Positions 24,636 through 32,008 of a stretch of DNA of 32,800 nt are shown here, one piece after another. A model generated the notes under the pieces. The model had not been told where the DNA came from. It was given only the letters and a program-made list of their open reading frames with translations, and made no database searches. The stretch covers positions 1 to 32,800 of the forward strand of contig ONQO01000017.1 of NCBI GenBank assembly GCA_900319995.1, read 5' to 3'. The stretch's first letter is position 1; each line of letters begins with the position of its first letter. Made by a program: the position numbers and the translations under genes. This stretch comes from an uncultured Bacteroidales bacterium. Lineage in GTDB: Bacteria; Bacteroidota; Bacteroidia; Bacteroidales; Paludibacteraceae.

Positions 24636-26363
24636 CTATGCCTGCGTGCCCGTTTGGGACTCGGATTTTTTTATATCGGCGGCTTGTGAGGGTTTGGCTT
24701 CGGAGGGTGTAATCCCGTAGTAGCGTATGAAAGCGCGGGTGAAGTTGGACATCTGGGTGTATCCGCATCGTTCCGCGACCTCTGTAATCGTGATGTCGCG
24801 GTAGCTCTCCAGCAAGTATTTGGCTTTCTGCATGCGCACTTGCATGATATATGCCTGAGGTGTCATGGACATTGTCTGGGACAGCCTGCGTCGCAGTGTG
24901 GCGGTGCTGATGTGCATGCGGCGGGTTATATTGTCCATGCTGATGGTGCCTTTTTCGGTTTCGGTGTCAATGGTGTTGACCAGTTCCGCAAGGAACGCTT
25001 TGTCATCCTTGGTGAGGCTTTCCGCCTGCTCCGTCTTGGTGGTAACGAGGTTGCGGTAATGGCGGTTGACTTCGTCGTACCGCCCTTTGAGCAAGGCGAT
25101 ATCCTGTTTATAGTCAGTCTCTTTGCGTTTGTGGAACCGCCATACGGCAATGACCGCAATACCGATAATGACAAGCAGCAGGACGGCGCTAATGAGGGAG
25201 GTGGCGAGGATGACTTTCTTCTGGTGTTCGGCCTGTTGCTGTTTCTCCTGCAGGATGTCGTTGTAATAGATGGCATTGTATTTGCCGAGTGCTTCTCCCG
25301 TTTCCTGTCTGTAGATGGAGTCCTGCAGCACTTTGGCTCTCTCGAGGTGCAGCAAGGCTTCAGCGGGAAGTGCCTGTTTGGTGACGCGGTACAGTCCTTC
25401 GCGCGCATGAAGTTCGTTCCGCAGATCTTTCTGCTTGAGGAAGAGTGCGGCTGCCTCGCGGTAGTATTCGGTCGCCTGCTCCGTATTCCCTTCGTCCGCC
25501 ATGATGTCTCCCATCTGGTTCATACATATGCCCCACGAGTGCATGTTCCCCGTTTTGAGCAGCAGGGGGATGGCCTCCGCCAGTGCCTTTTTGGCCTTGT
25601 CCGGTTTGCCCATTCCGAGGTGTACGTTGGCCACTTGGGAGAGCCGTACGCCTATTTTGGCACTGTCTTTGGTTTCTCGTGCGATGTCCAGCGCGCCCTC
25701 GGCGTATTTAAGTGCTTTGGGATAGTCGCCCAAGCCCTTGTACATCTCGGAGGCGGTGCCGTACAGCACGGCGCGGCGGGACGTGTTGCCCGTGAGGGCG
25801 TTGGCGGCAATACCCTCCATGATGTATTTCTCCGCCTCTTGCGCTTTGCCTCCCGCCACGAAGACGCAGCCTATACTGTTCAGTGTGGAACTGAGACGGT
25901 CGTAGTCCCCGCTCTTGCTGTCTATCTTGTAGCTTTTGAGAAGCACTTCCGCGGCTCTCTCGTAATCGCTCATGTGGAAATAAGTACCTCCGAGCATGCT
26001 GTACACATCGCTCTTGGATATGTCGTCCACCCGGTCCGTGCAGCACTGCGCCGCCTTCTTGCCGTACCGGACGGCCGAACCGTAGTCGCCCTCGTCGTAG
26101 AACCATTCGGCAATATAGAAATACACATTCACATCCACCGAGTCAATGTGCGCCGTAGGGGGGAAGGCAATCGAGTCGCCGGTATAACCGATGCGCTGCA
26201 GGTAGGCAAAGAAATCATTGGCGAGTACCAGCCGCTCTTTCGGTGAGGTGGTGTTACTATACCGTACGGCGTAGTCTGTTATCTGCTCCGTCCGGGTGAC
26301 GGCGCGGACAGAAACCGCCGTCATGGCCAGGATAAAGAGGATGATTTTAACTGAGTGTCTCAT
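24636..26363 (-). CDS. Periplasmic TPR / membrane / AraC-type hybrid regulator
   Basis: I start at 26363 (MRHSVKIILFILAMTAVSVRA), because the upstream in-frame ATG at 26396 lies inside the promoter. That gives 575 residues. A signal peptide is followed by tetratricopeptide repeats (DYGSAVRYGKKAAQC, DYERAAEVLLKSYKI, DYPKALKYAEGALDI, KPDKAKKALAEAI, NTEQATEYYREAAAL) facing the periplasm. One membrane helix lies near residues 380-405 (ILATSLISAVLLLVIIGIAV), then a short coiled region and a C-terminal AraC helix-turn-helix pair (ITEVAERCGYTQMSNFTRAF). It would sense an outside or envelope signal and switch genes on directly. The two BspA-like genes downstream on the same strand are the obvious targets, by position only. 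Confidence 0.9.
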   Translation of the reverse strand: MRHSVKIILFILAMTAVSVRAVTRTEQITDYAVRYSNTTSPKERLVLANDFFAYLQRIGYTGDSIAFPPTAHIDSVDVNVYFYIAEWFYDEGDYGSAVRYGKKAAQCCTDRVDDISKSDVYSMLGGTYFHMSDYERAAEVLLKSYKIDSKSGDYDRLSSTLNSIGCVFVAGGKAQEAEKYIMEGIAANALTGNTSRRAVLYGTASEMYKGLGDYPKALKYAEGALDIARETKDSAKIGVRLSQVANVHLGMGKPDKAKKALAEAIPLLLKTGNMHSWGICMNQMGDIMADEGNTEQATEYYREAAALFLKQKDLRNELHAREGLYRVTKQALPAEALLHLERAKVLQDSIYRQETGEALGKYNAIYYNDILQEKQQQAEHQKKVILATSLISAVLLLVIIGIAVIAVWRFHKRKETDYKQDIALLKGRYDEVNRHYRNLVTTKTEQAESLTKDDKAFLAELVNTIDTETEKGTISMDNITRRMHISTATLRRRLSQTMSMTPQAYIMQVRMQKAKYLLESYRDITITEVAERCGYTQMSNFTRAFIRYYGITPSEAKPSQAADIKKSESQTGTQA

Positions 26364-26393
26364 GCGTCTGCGTATTAGTAGTGAAATTTTGTG

Positions 26394-26424
26394 CAAAGGT
26401 ACAACTTTATTCTGAATTATCAGT
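26394..26424 (-). promoter_or_regulatory. Promoter of the TPR-AraC regulator
   Basis: TACCTTTG on the minus strand (26401-26394) is a perfect -7 box, placed so that transcription would start near 26387, 24 bases before the chosen start codon. The -33 box is poor (ACT where TTG is expected). Confidence 0.6.
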
Positions 26425-26485
26425 TATCATTTTCTAAAAAAAATTTATCATTTTGCAAATTATCGTTAATTTTTGTCTATTTGCG

Positions 26486-26540
26486 GCTAAAAAAAACGGT
26501 ATCACGGCATTGGCTTACCGTGATACCTGTGTCTTTTTGA
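26486..26540 (-). terminator. Strong, probably two-way terminator
   Basis: GGTATCACGG (26498-26507) and its complement (26518-26527) form a perfect 10-base stem with a 10-base loop. The minus strand continues with eight T and the plus strand with TGTGTCTTTTT. A second hairpin, GACGCC-GCGAA-GGCGTC, lies at 26539-26555. It ends whatever is transcribed from the right. Confidence 0.85.
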
Positions 26541-26567
26541 CGCCGCGAAGGCGTCAGCCGTTTATCA

Positions 26568-26684
26568 TTACTTGAGCGTTTGCCCGAGGATGTTGTACAT
26601 TTTATCACCCTTGATGATAATGATAACTCCGTCACGGAGAATCTTCGTACTCTGTAGCCATAAACATTTAGATTTATGGCGCAT
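26568..26684 (-). pseudogene. Orphan C-terminal tail of a surface protein
   Basis: A frame of 38 codons on the minus strand encodes STKILRDGVIIIIKGDKMYN and then ILGQTLK before the stop. This is the same tail as in the two BspA-like proteins (CTKILRDGVLYIMYNGTMYN and GLRVK there). The rest of the host protein is missing: before the tail there are only about 13 unrelated residues and then stops. It is followed by a strong terminator, as an intact gene would be. I read it as the 3' remnant of a deleted third surface protein gene; translation from the ATG at 26684 is possible but unlikely. Confidence 0.75.
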
Positions 26685-26770
26685 CGCGTTTCCCTTTCTG
26701 AGCATTGAGACCGAGGAAAACCGTTCGAAGCCCCGTTGCTCATTATTCCAACTCGGATACGCGAGTTATA

Positions 26771-26805
26771 CAATAAAAAACTCGATCTCATTTCTGAAAT
26801 CGAGT
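26771..26805 (-). terminator. Terminator of the promoter-only unit
   Basis: ACTCGAT at 26780-26786 pairs with ATCGAGT at 26799-26805 and, on the minus strand, is followed by seven T. It would end transcripts started at the promoter 27040-27071. Confidence 0.6.
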
Positions 26806-27032
26806 ACAAAGTTAGTGATTTTATTTTAGAAGTACAATTGGGGACTATTGCTCGTCAACATCCGTCAACATTATTTTTTTGTTCGTCAACAATTGTCAAC
26901 ATAGAACATTATATTCTTCTACCACATGTGGTTACAAATGATCGTTCCTTTGGAGCAATGTTTCCACATATTCTTCTTATTTCTTATTGCTTTGTTCAAT
27001 AATTTTTGAACATAAAATCATTTTTGAACAAA
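26806..27032 (-). ncRNA. Candidate small RNA or leftover leader
   Basis: A canonical promoter (27040-27071) and a terminator (26771-26805) bound about 260 transcribed bases in which no frame longer than about 20 codons exists on the minus strand. Inside are TGTTGAC four times in two pairs (26852-26901), the perfect palindrome ACCACATGTGGT (26921-26932) and three TTGAACA half-sites near the 5' end. A second, weaker promoter match (TTG, 20 bases, TAACTTTG; 26837-26807) sits just before the terminator hairpin. Either this is a small regulatory RNA or it is the surviving 5' end of the deleted surface-protein gene whose tail is at 26568-26684. Confidence 0.4.
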
Positions 27033-27039
27033 TCCGCTG

Positions 27040-27071
27040 CAAAGGTACAACTTTTTTCTGAATTATGCAAA
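27040..27071 (-). promoter_or_regulatory. Canonical promoter without an obvious gene
   Basis: TACCTTTG (27047-27040) follows TTTG (27071-27068) with exactly 20 bases between them on the minus strand. It is among the best promoter matches in the window. Confidence 0.75.
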
Positions 27072-27161
27072 TTTATTTCCAATAATCATTCCGAAAGATT
27101 AAAAAATTAGAGATTTTGAGTGAACGAATGAACGAATGAACGTTGAACGATTTAATGAGCA

Positions 27162-27187
27162 CAAAAAAGACGAGCCGGAGCTCGTCT
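27162..27187 (-). terminator. Terminator of the repair operon
   Basis: AGACGAGC (27168-27175) pairs with GCTCGTCT (27180-27187). On the minus strand six T follow. It lies about 45 bases after the GNAT stop codon. Next to it, GAACGAAT is repeated at 27122-27140. Confidence 0.85.
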
Positions 27188-27232
27188 GGTGGGAACTACT
27201 GTTCGCTGTTTGCGAACGGCGAACACTTGGAC

Positions 27233-27544
27233 TTACGCCAAGATGTCTTTGTATTCGTCTGTGCGGGTAAGGAAGGCTTGCGCGTAGGAGCAGAGAGGGA
27301 TGATGTGGCGGTTGTTGGCACGCGCAAATTCCACTGCGGCAAGAACCATCTGGCGGGCAATGCCGCGTCCCTCAAAGCCGTCAAAGACGCGGGTATGATC
27401 AATGATCATCCGTTGTGGAGTGGGGCGTTGGTACGTCATCTCGCCGACCTGTACCGGTTCCGTGCATGCACCTTCTTCCGTGGCTTGCATCCATGCTTCA
27501 AAAACGCCGTTCTTTTCGGTCTCTTGGTGTAGAATAGTTATCAT
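27233..27544 (-). CDS. GNAT-family N-acetyltransferase, small YidJ-type
   Basis: A 103-residue minimal GNAT protein. The acetyl-CoA loop is seen as FEGRGIARQMVLAAVEFARA, the compact version of the QxxGxG/A motif, followed by NNRHIIPLCSYAQAFL, the usual last strand and helix of this small subfamily. Targets are unknown. It is the last gene of the group that begins with the DUF1294 gene: 45 bases separate its start from the end of the ogt pseudogene, and a terminator follows. Its intact frame contrasts with the two broken repair genes upstream. Confidence 0.88.
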   Translation of the reverse strand: MITILHQETEKNGVFEAWMQATEEGACTEPVQVGEMTYQRPTPQRMIIDHTRVFDGFEGRGIARQMVLAAVEFARANNRHIIPLCSYAQAFLTRTDEYKDILA

Positions 27545-27589
27545 AGTTGCTTTGTTTTAGCAGTCATTTACGTTACCATCTCGTGACCA

Positions 27590-28083
27590 TTACGGACGTC
27601 TCTGTAGGATGTTTTCCACTTTCAGCAGTCGTTTCTTAATTTCTATGCCGTATTCGTAGCCGCCTATTTTGCCGTGTGCGGCGATGACGCGGTGGCATGG
27701 AATAAGTAACGCTACATGGTTCGCTCCTACGGCTTGTCCTACCGCCCGTGCGGAACGGCAACCCACCATCCGGGCTAATTCTCCGTAACTGACCGTCTCG
27801 CCGTATGGAATGGTCAATAATGTCTGCCATACGCGCTTCTGAAAATCTGTGCCTTGCGGATTGATCCGCGGTACGTTACATGGTCGTTTGCCCGCAAAAT
27901 AATCATCTAACCATTGGATGGTTTCCGCGATAATCGGCGGCGTTGGGACCGCTTCTTTCGGAGCTTCTTTGGGACGGCTGAGGCTTTCTCGCAGCAGAAC
28001 CGCAGACTTGTTATTGTCTTGCCGTTACTTTCGATGAAGATCGGTCCAAGAGGCGAGGAATATGTGGCGGTAATGGTTTTCAT
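27590..28083 (-). pseudogene. ogt: Frameshifted methylated-DNA-cysteine methyltransferase
   Basis: The protein repairs O6-methylguanine by transfer of the methyl group to its own cysteine. The C-terminal frame (27590 up to 28024) holds ETIQWLDDYFAGKRP, the RVWQTLLTIPYGETVSYGE segment, the active-site IPCHRV and the ending GGYEYGIEIKKRLL. The start, MKTITATYSSPLGPIFIESN, is in a different frame (28083 down to a stop at 27907). The change of frame must lie between about 28024 and 27910. It is either a true mutation or an assembly error. The start overlaps the stop of the upstream glycosylase by ATGA. Confidence 0.85.
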
Positions 28084-28612
28084 AGCAAACCAATAGTTTC
28101 GAACATTTGCCGGTACGCGTCGGCTTTTTTGTCAAGGGATAGCGGATAAGCGCGTGAGGAGGATGGCATTCGCCAGAAACGGATGGTTCGTCCGGCGAAA
28201 CTTGTTTCGACAGATTCGCCGACTTTGGGTAGAACGCAATGAAGAGTCTCTGCTAATGTTTGTTTTCCAGATGTTCATCCGCCGCATTGCCTTGCAAGCG
28301 AATGACGGCTTGCGCCGTGTCGAAGATGGCAATGCCTTTTGTTTCGCAGAAAGAGACGATCTTTTCACGGTTGAACACCCTCTTTTCTCCTTTTGTACAT
28401 TGTACATTGTCCCTTTGTACTTCAAAATATGTCTTATCGCCAAAGAAAATCTGTCCCATGATCCGCCACATGTCGTTCTGCGGGTTCGGGTAGAAAAAGT
28501 CCATACACCACCGTTCTTTGGGCGGCGGAAAACTGCCGAGCATCAGCAACTCTGCGTTCGTCGGCAGAAATGGCTGCAACGGGTGGCGTTCTATTTCGGG
28601 TGTGGCAGACAT
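28080..28612 (-). pseudogene. Broken hypoxanthine/uracil-DNA glycosylase
   Basis: The first frame (28612-28253) has the motifs of DNA-deoxyinosine glycosylases of the uracil-glycosylase superfamily: HPLQPFLP, LMLGSFPP, FFYPNPQNDMWRIMG, and GIAIFDTAQAVIRLQGNAAD. It then hits a stop. The proper ending (PKVGESVETSFAGRTIRFWR followed by MPSSSRAYPL) is found in another frame down to 28080. By comparison with the family, about 30 residues between the two parts, including the usual AIVTTGQKAT stretch, are missing, so an out-of-frame deletion is likely. A 29-base repeat at 28392-28420 adds about 9 residues (QRDNVQCTK) to the first half. Confidence 0.82.
28392..28420 (-). repeat. 29-base repeat inside the glycosylase gene
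   Basis: Matches 21271-21299 in 27 of 29 bases and is read in the same sense and nearly the same frame (VQRDNVQCTK here, VQGDKVQCTK there). The family does not have these residues, so the repeat looks inserted. Confidence 0.75.
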
Positions 28613-28646
28613 CGGTTCTCTTTTTTACAATTCTAATCCGTTATTC

Positions 28647-28940
28647 TTATCTGTAAAAATAGAAATAATACACCGCAACGATGGCTATGGCAAGGTGGAG
28701 GCAGAGGATGAGAGGGAGGCCGTAGCGGAAACGGGGATGCTGGGTCTTGTGATGCCAGACTTTCATGCCGAGAAAAGCACCGACACTGCCGCCCAAGAGG
28801 GCAACGGAGAGGAGACGGGCTTCCGTGACACGCCATTTGTCATGCCGCGCCTTCCATTTGTCAATGCCATAGAGAAAAAAGGCAAAGATATTGATTGCCG
28901 CGAGGTAGAGCAAGAGAGCATATAACAGGTACTTAGTCAT
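28647..28940 (-). CDS. DUF1294 membrane protein
   Basis: A 97-residue inner membrane protein of the DUF1294 family. It begins with a helix (YLLYALLLYLAAINIFAFFL), then the family motif YGIDKWKA, a basic segment (WRVTEARLLSVALLGGSVGA), FLGMKVWHHKT, and a last helix (YGLPLILCLHLAIAIVAVYY). I take the start at 28940 (MTKYLL), which gives the normal family length; the frame reaches back to 29021 but with unlikely residues. It lies 34 bases before the glycosylase gene and probably heads that operon. Function of the family is unknown. Confidence 0.9.
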   Translation of the reverse strand: MTKYLLYALLLYLAAINIFAFFLYGIDKWKARHDKWRVTEARLLSVALLGGSVGAFLGMKVWHHKTQHPRFRYGLPLILCLHLAIAIVAVYYFYFYR

Positions 28941-29126
28941 CTTCTTTTTTTGAGATACGTGATATAGGGTTCTTTTTGTTGGGGGGGCGGGATGGATGAT
29001 GCTATAACGGATTGTGGGCATGGGATATGGGTGTTCGTATCTGCTGCAAAATTACTACATTTTTTTTAATTACGCAAGAGTTTAGGCATAAAAATCCATA
29101 TTTTCTGCATTTTTCTATCTCTAAAA
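28941..29126. other. Divergent intergenic region
   Basis: Lies between the leftward repair operon and the rightward toxin-antitoxin pair. It holds a G7 run at 28981-28987 and an AT-rich part before the rightward promoter. I see no gene. Confidence 0.4.
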
Positions 29127-29158
29127 TTTGCATATCTCGTAAAAAAGTTGTACCTTTG
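29127..29158 (+). promoter_or_regulatory. Promoter of the zeta-like toxin-antitoxin pair
   Basis: TTTG (29127-29130), 20 bases, TACCTTTG (29151-29158): a perfect Bacteroidota promoter, 29 bases before the small ORF. Confidence 0.85.
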
Positions 29159-29187
29159 CAGCCTAAAAGTAGCAAAGACTTGCAGAT

Positions 29188-29343
29188 ATGGACGACTATC
29201 GTTTTACAAATATTGATCAAGAGCCGACCGATGAGCAGTTGTCTCAACTCATGCGCGAGGTGGCAGAAGATGCAAAAGAACGCTATGAAAAAGCGCGTAA
29301 TGCCTATTTTGCACAACTCACCCAAATGGTTCAGGCCATATGA
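29188..29343 (+). CDS. Small acidic helical protein, likely antitoxin
   Basis: A 51-codon frame that starts 29 bases after a perfect promoter and ends in an ATGA overlap with the zeta-like gene. It begins MDDYRFTNIDQEPTDEQLSQ and continues as a single charged helix (MREVAEDAKERYEKARNAYF). Size, acidity, helicity and the overlap fit the small antitoxin member of a type II pair. No DNA-binding motif is seen, so control of the operon by this protein alone is uncertain. The product is not a family I can name; the antitoxin role is inference. Confidence 0.75.
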   Translation: MDDYRFTNIDQEPTDEQLSQLMREVAEDAKERYEKARNAYFAQLTQMVQAI

Positions 29344-29936
29344 GGAACCCCATTCTCATAGTAATTGCCGGTCCAAATGGTTCCGGCAAGACATCCACCA
29401 CTCGTTTGGTTATCAAGCATGAGTGGGCAGAGCAATGTGTCTATATTAACCCCGATGAGATTGCGCAATCCAAGTTCGGAGACTGGAATGATCCCAATGC
29501 CGTGCGCAAATCGGTTGAGTACTGCGAAGAATGGCGCGAACAACTTCTGCGTGAGCACAAAGACTTCATATTCGAGACCGTTTTGTCCTCAGATGGTAAA
29601 GTAGATTTCCTCAAGCGTGCCAAAGAAGAAGGCTATTTTATCCGCATGTTCTTTATTTGTACAGAGACACCTGCTATTAATGCTGCACGTATTGCCAAGC
29701 GCGTCATGGAAGGAGGACACGATGTACCTATACAAAAGATTATTACGAGGTATCTGAAGGCTATAACCAACGCCACAAGGGTAGCTTCTTTTGCGGACCG
29801 AGTATACTTCTACGATAACTCTATAGATAATCAAGAGGCACGCATTCTATTCCGTACAACCGATGGTAAACTGGCTAAGCAATATACCGATTCCATCCCT
29901 GGGTGGGCAGAAACGATAAAAAACAAACTCAAATAG
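29340..29936 (+). CDS. Zeta-toxin-like kinase
   Basis: A 198-residue P-loop protein. The Walker A is AGPNGSGKTS (K17). YINPDEIA follows as in zeta/UDP-N-acetylglucosamine kinases, then FIFETVLSS, GYFIRMFFICTETPAINAAR and RVMEGGHDVP with KIITRY, the conserved block of Zeta-like (ZTL) proteins. Zeta toxins phosphorylate UDP-N-acetylglucosamine and stop cell-wall synthesis; related chromosomal ZTL proteins may have other substrates. The gene overlaps the 51-residue ORF by ATGA. It ends with an in-frame stop, and the hairpin-rich region follows. Confidence 0.88.
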   Translation: MRNPILIVIAGPNGSGKTSTTRLVIKHEWAEQCVYINPDEIAQSKFGDWNDPNAVRKSVEYCEEWREQLLREHKDFIFETVLSSDGKVDFLKRAKEEGYFIRMFFICTETPAINAARIAKRVMEGGHDVPIQKIITRYLKAITNATRVASFADRVYFYDNSIDNQEARILFRTTDGKLAKQYTDSIPGWAETIKNKLK

Positions 29937-30241
29937 CGTCTCGCTCAGACGTTAAAAGAGCACATAGCGCAAAGCGTTGCGCACATATTAACAAGCATTA
30001 CTATTATTTCGCGAGAACCGAAAGCGTCAGAAACTTAACGGAAATATAAAACCCGAAATAATATATAGGCAGCATACTAATGGTATGCCTTCCGAACTAG
30101 TAATAGGTGCTTACACGTTTAGTGTGAGTTTCTTATAGTTCGGTATAGGCTTTTTCTGACGCTGCCTTGGTCTCGCGATAAGAAACTCGCACTTTTCTTA
30201 TCGCTACGATTGATAGTTATGCACAAATTTAACTATCAATC
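29937..30241 (+). repeat. Intergenic region built of nested inverted repeats
   Basis: At least seven hairpins fill this gap. GTTAA/TTAAC (29951/29988) encloses GCGCAA-AGCG-TTGCGC (29967-29982). A long imperfect outer stem joins 30007-30033 (TCGCGAGA...GCGTCAGAAA) and 30153-30178. Inside it are GCATAC/GTATGC (30072-30088), CCGAACTA/TAGTTCGG (30092-30099 and 30136-30143) and CTTACAC/GTGTGAG (30110-30128). CGATAAGAAA pairs with 30194-30203. Last, GATTGATAGTT (30208-30218) pairs perfectly with 30231-30241, directly before the ATG of the sulfatase gene. No Bacteroidota promoter box is seen. It could be a structured leader RNA, a MITE-like element or a recombination site. Confidence 0.7.
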
Positions 30242-32008
30242 ATGTTACAAAAAATCAAATCTTTCCTCTCAAAAGACAATCACGCACAATGGCTTGTATT
30301 CGCTATTTTTGCACTAACAATTTTTGTTAAGTGTTTCTTCTTTCACTGGTATTGCTTTCATTCGGTACTAATTTCCAGTTTATGGCATGCTCCGTATGAA
30401 TTCTTTTCATTTTGGTGTCCAAAGATAGCAGTGTCACTCTTTTTTGCCAGTTTTATCTTTTTCTTCAAACGTTCATGGTGGACAGTATTGTTCTCTTTTG
30501 TATTGGATTTCTGGATATTAGCTAATCTGGTCTATTTCCGTGCGAATGCAATTTTCTTGGACATATTCTCTTTCTCTATGACCAGCAATATGGATGGCTT
30601 CTGGAGTAGTGTGATTTTCTATTGTTCTTGGAATGATAGCATATATTTCATTATCACAATACTATATGCCTTATTTATGCTACTTATTCCCACGTTTAAT
30701 AAAAGAGTGTGGTATTATGGAATAGGTGGTATTATCATATCATACATTATTTCTCTTTTTGGCATTTTTAGCATGACACGCAGATGGGAAGAAAACATGG
30801 GAGTAATGTTCTATAATCCTATAAGTCTTTCAATGCGTACTACACTTTCTTCATTATCATATACGGATCACGTGAAGGATTTTTCAATAATTCATTCTGT
30901 CGGATTCATACTTGTTGATTGGGTTGACAATATTAAAGCAGAAGATAGTAACATAGATAAAGAAGCATTATCCCTGCAAGTAAAACCTTTTGTGCGGGAG
31001 AATAATAATGCAACATTTGATACTCCCCTTATCCTTATTTTAGTGGAGAGTTTGGAAGATTGGGGTGTAAACGAAACTTCTACTCCAAATCTGTGTAAAT
31101 TCTTGCAAACACACAAGTGTTTACATGCCCATAAATTAACAAAACAAACTATTGGAGGAACTTCTGCGGACGGACAAATGATAATGAATACTGGCTTATT
31201 GCCAATTAGTCAAGGCGCAGCATGTTTCCGTTTTCCCACAAATAAATATCCATCTATCGGAGAATGTTGCACGGGAAAAACCGTAACTATATTACCGCAT
31301 CAAATTGGTATTTGGAATCAACAATATATGAGTCCAGCATATGCTTATGACACAACAATTATTCGTAACGAAAATGATAGTTTGTTATTCTATACAACTA
31401 TGGATTGTTTGCATAACGGCTACCAAATGATTCAAACTATTACGATGTCCTCACATTCACCATTTAAGTATGGAGCATCCAAATCTCATTTGCAACTCCC
31501 AGAAGATCTACCTGCATACATGTCTGACTACCTCAAAAGTATTCACTATATGGATGAAGGCCTGCAAGTTCTACTATCCCAAATAGATGAAGATTCGCTA
31601 CTCTCAAAAGCTACTATTGTCATTACAGGAGACCATACTATATTTCCTGACGATATGCGAGCAGAATACGCACATCTGTGTCACAATAACAATTACAACT
31701 ATAGGATTGGAGAGGCCTTTATTCCTTTGATTGTTTATTCTCCACAAATTCAACAGGAGATACAAATCACAGATACTTGCTATCAAATGGATATTTATCC
31801 AACAGTGATGCATCTCATAGGCTGCGAGAATTATTATTGGAAAGGCTTCGGAGCGAATCTAATAGACACAACTGCTCGGTCGCGCCGGCTTATTACAGAA
31901 AAGGAGGCATTTGAATTATCGGACAAACTCATCCGAAGCAACTGGTTCGAAAAAAATCAGAAGACCATCTTGACCAAGTCCTTCAAGTTGGTCAACTTTG
32001 CCAACTAG
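30242..32008 (+). CDS. LtaS-like membrane sulfatase / phosphoglycerol transferase
   Basis: A 588-residue protein with five N-terminal membrane helices (residues about 17-176: WLVFAIFALTIFVKCFFFHW, KIAVSLFFASFIFFF, LFSFVLDFWILANLVYF, IYFIITILYALFMLLI, YGIGGIIISYIISLFGIF) and an outer sulfatase-fold domain from about 260. Metal and active-site residues visible are E269 in LILVESLEDW, T307 in GGTSADGQ and D464-H465 in ITGDHT. This is the layout of lipoteichoic acid synthase relatives, which in Gram-negative bacteria decorate envelope glycans with phosphoglycerol or phosphoethanolamine. Substrate unknown. It is alone on the plus strand; its start codon follows a perfect hairpin. AT-rich codon use differs from the surface-protein locus. 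Confidence 0.88.
   Translation: MLQKIKSFLSKDNHAQWLVFAIFALTIFVKCFFFHWYCFHSVLISSLWHAPYEFFSFWCPKIAVSLFFASFIFFFKRSWWTVLFSFVLDFWILANLVYFRANAIFLDIFSFSMTSNMDGFWSSVIFYCSWNDSIYFIITILYALFMLLIPTFNKRVWYYGIGGIIISYIISLFGIFSMTRRWEENMGVMFYNPISLSMRTTLSSLSYTDHVKDFSIIHSVGFILVDWVDNIKAEDSNIDKEALSLQVKPFVRENNNATFDTPLILILVESLEDWGVNETSTPNLCKFLQTHKCLHAHKLTKQTIGGTSADGQMIMNTGLLPISQGAACFRFPTNKYPSIGECCTGKTVTILPHQIGIWNQQYMSPAYAYDTTIIRNENDSLLFYTTMDCLHNGYQMIQTITMSSHSPFKYGASKSHLQLPEDLPAYMSDYLKSIHYMDEGLQVLLSQIDEDSLLSKATIVITGDHTIFPDDMRAEYAHLCHNNNYNYRIGEAFIPLIVYSPQIQQEIQITDTCYQMDIYPTVMHLIGCENYYWKGFGANLIDTTARSRRLITEKEAFELSDKLIRSNWFEKNQKTILTKSFKLVNFAN

Noticed and set aside
24840-26246. 468-codon plus-strand frame across the regulator gene
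   Set aside because: It is the antisense shadow of the TPR-AraC gene, which has clear domains and its own promoter.
26477-26809. 110-codon minus-strand frame
   Set aside because: It runs through two hairpins and covers the orphan tail in the wrong frame.
28132-28443. 103-codon minus-strand frame overlapping the glycosylase
   Set aside because: It is a third frame; the glycosylase motifs lie in the other two.
29937-30241. tRNA or rRNA gene in the hairpin-rich gap
   Set aside because: The pairing does not form a cloverleaf and no T-loop or CCA end is seen.
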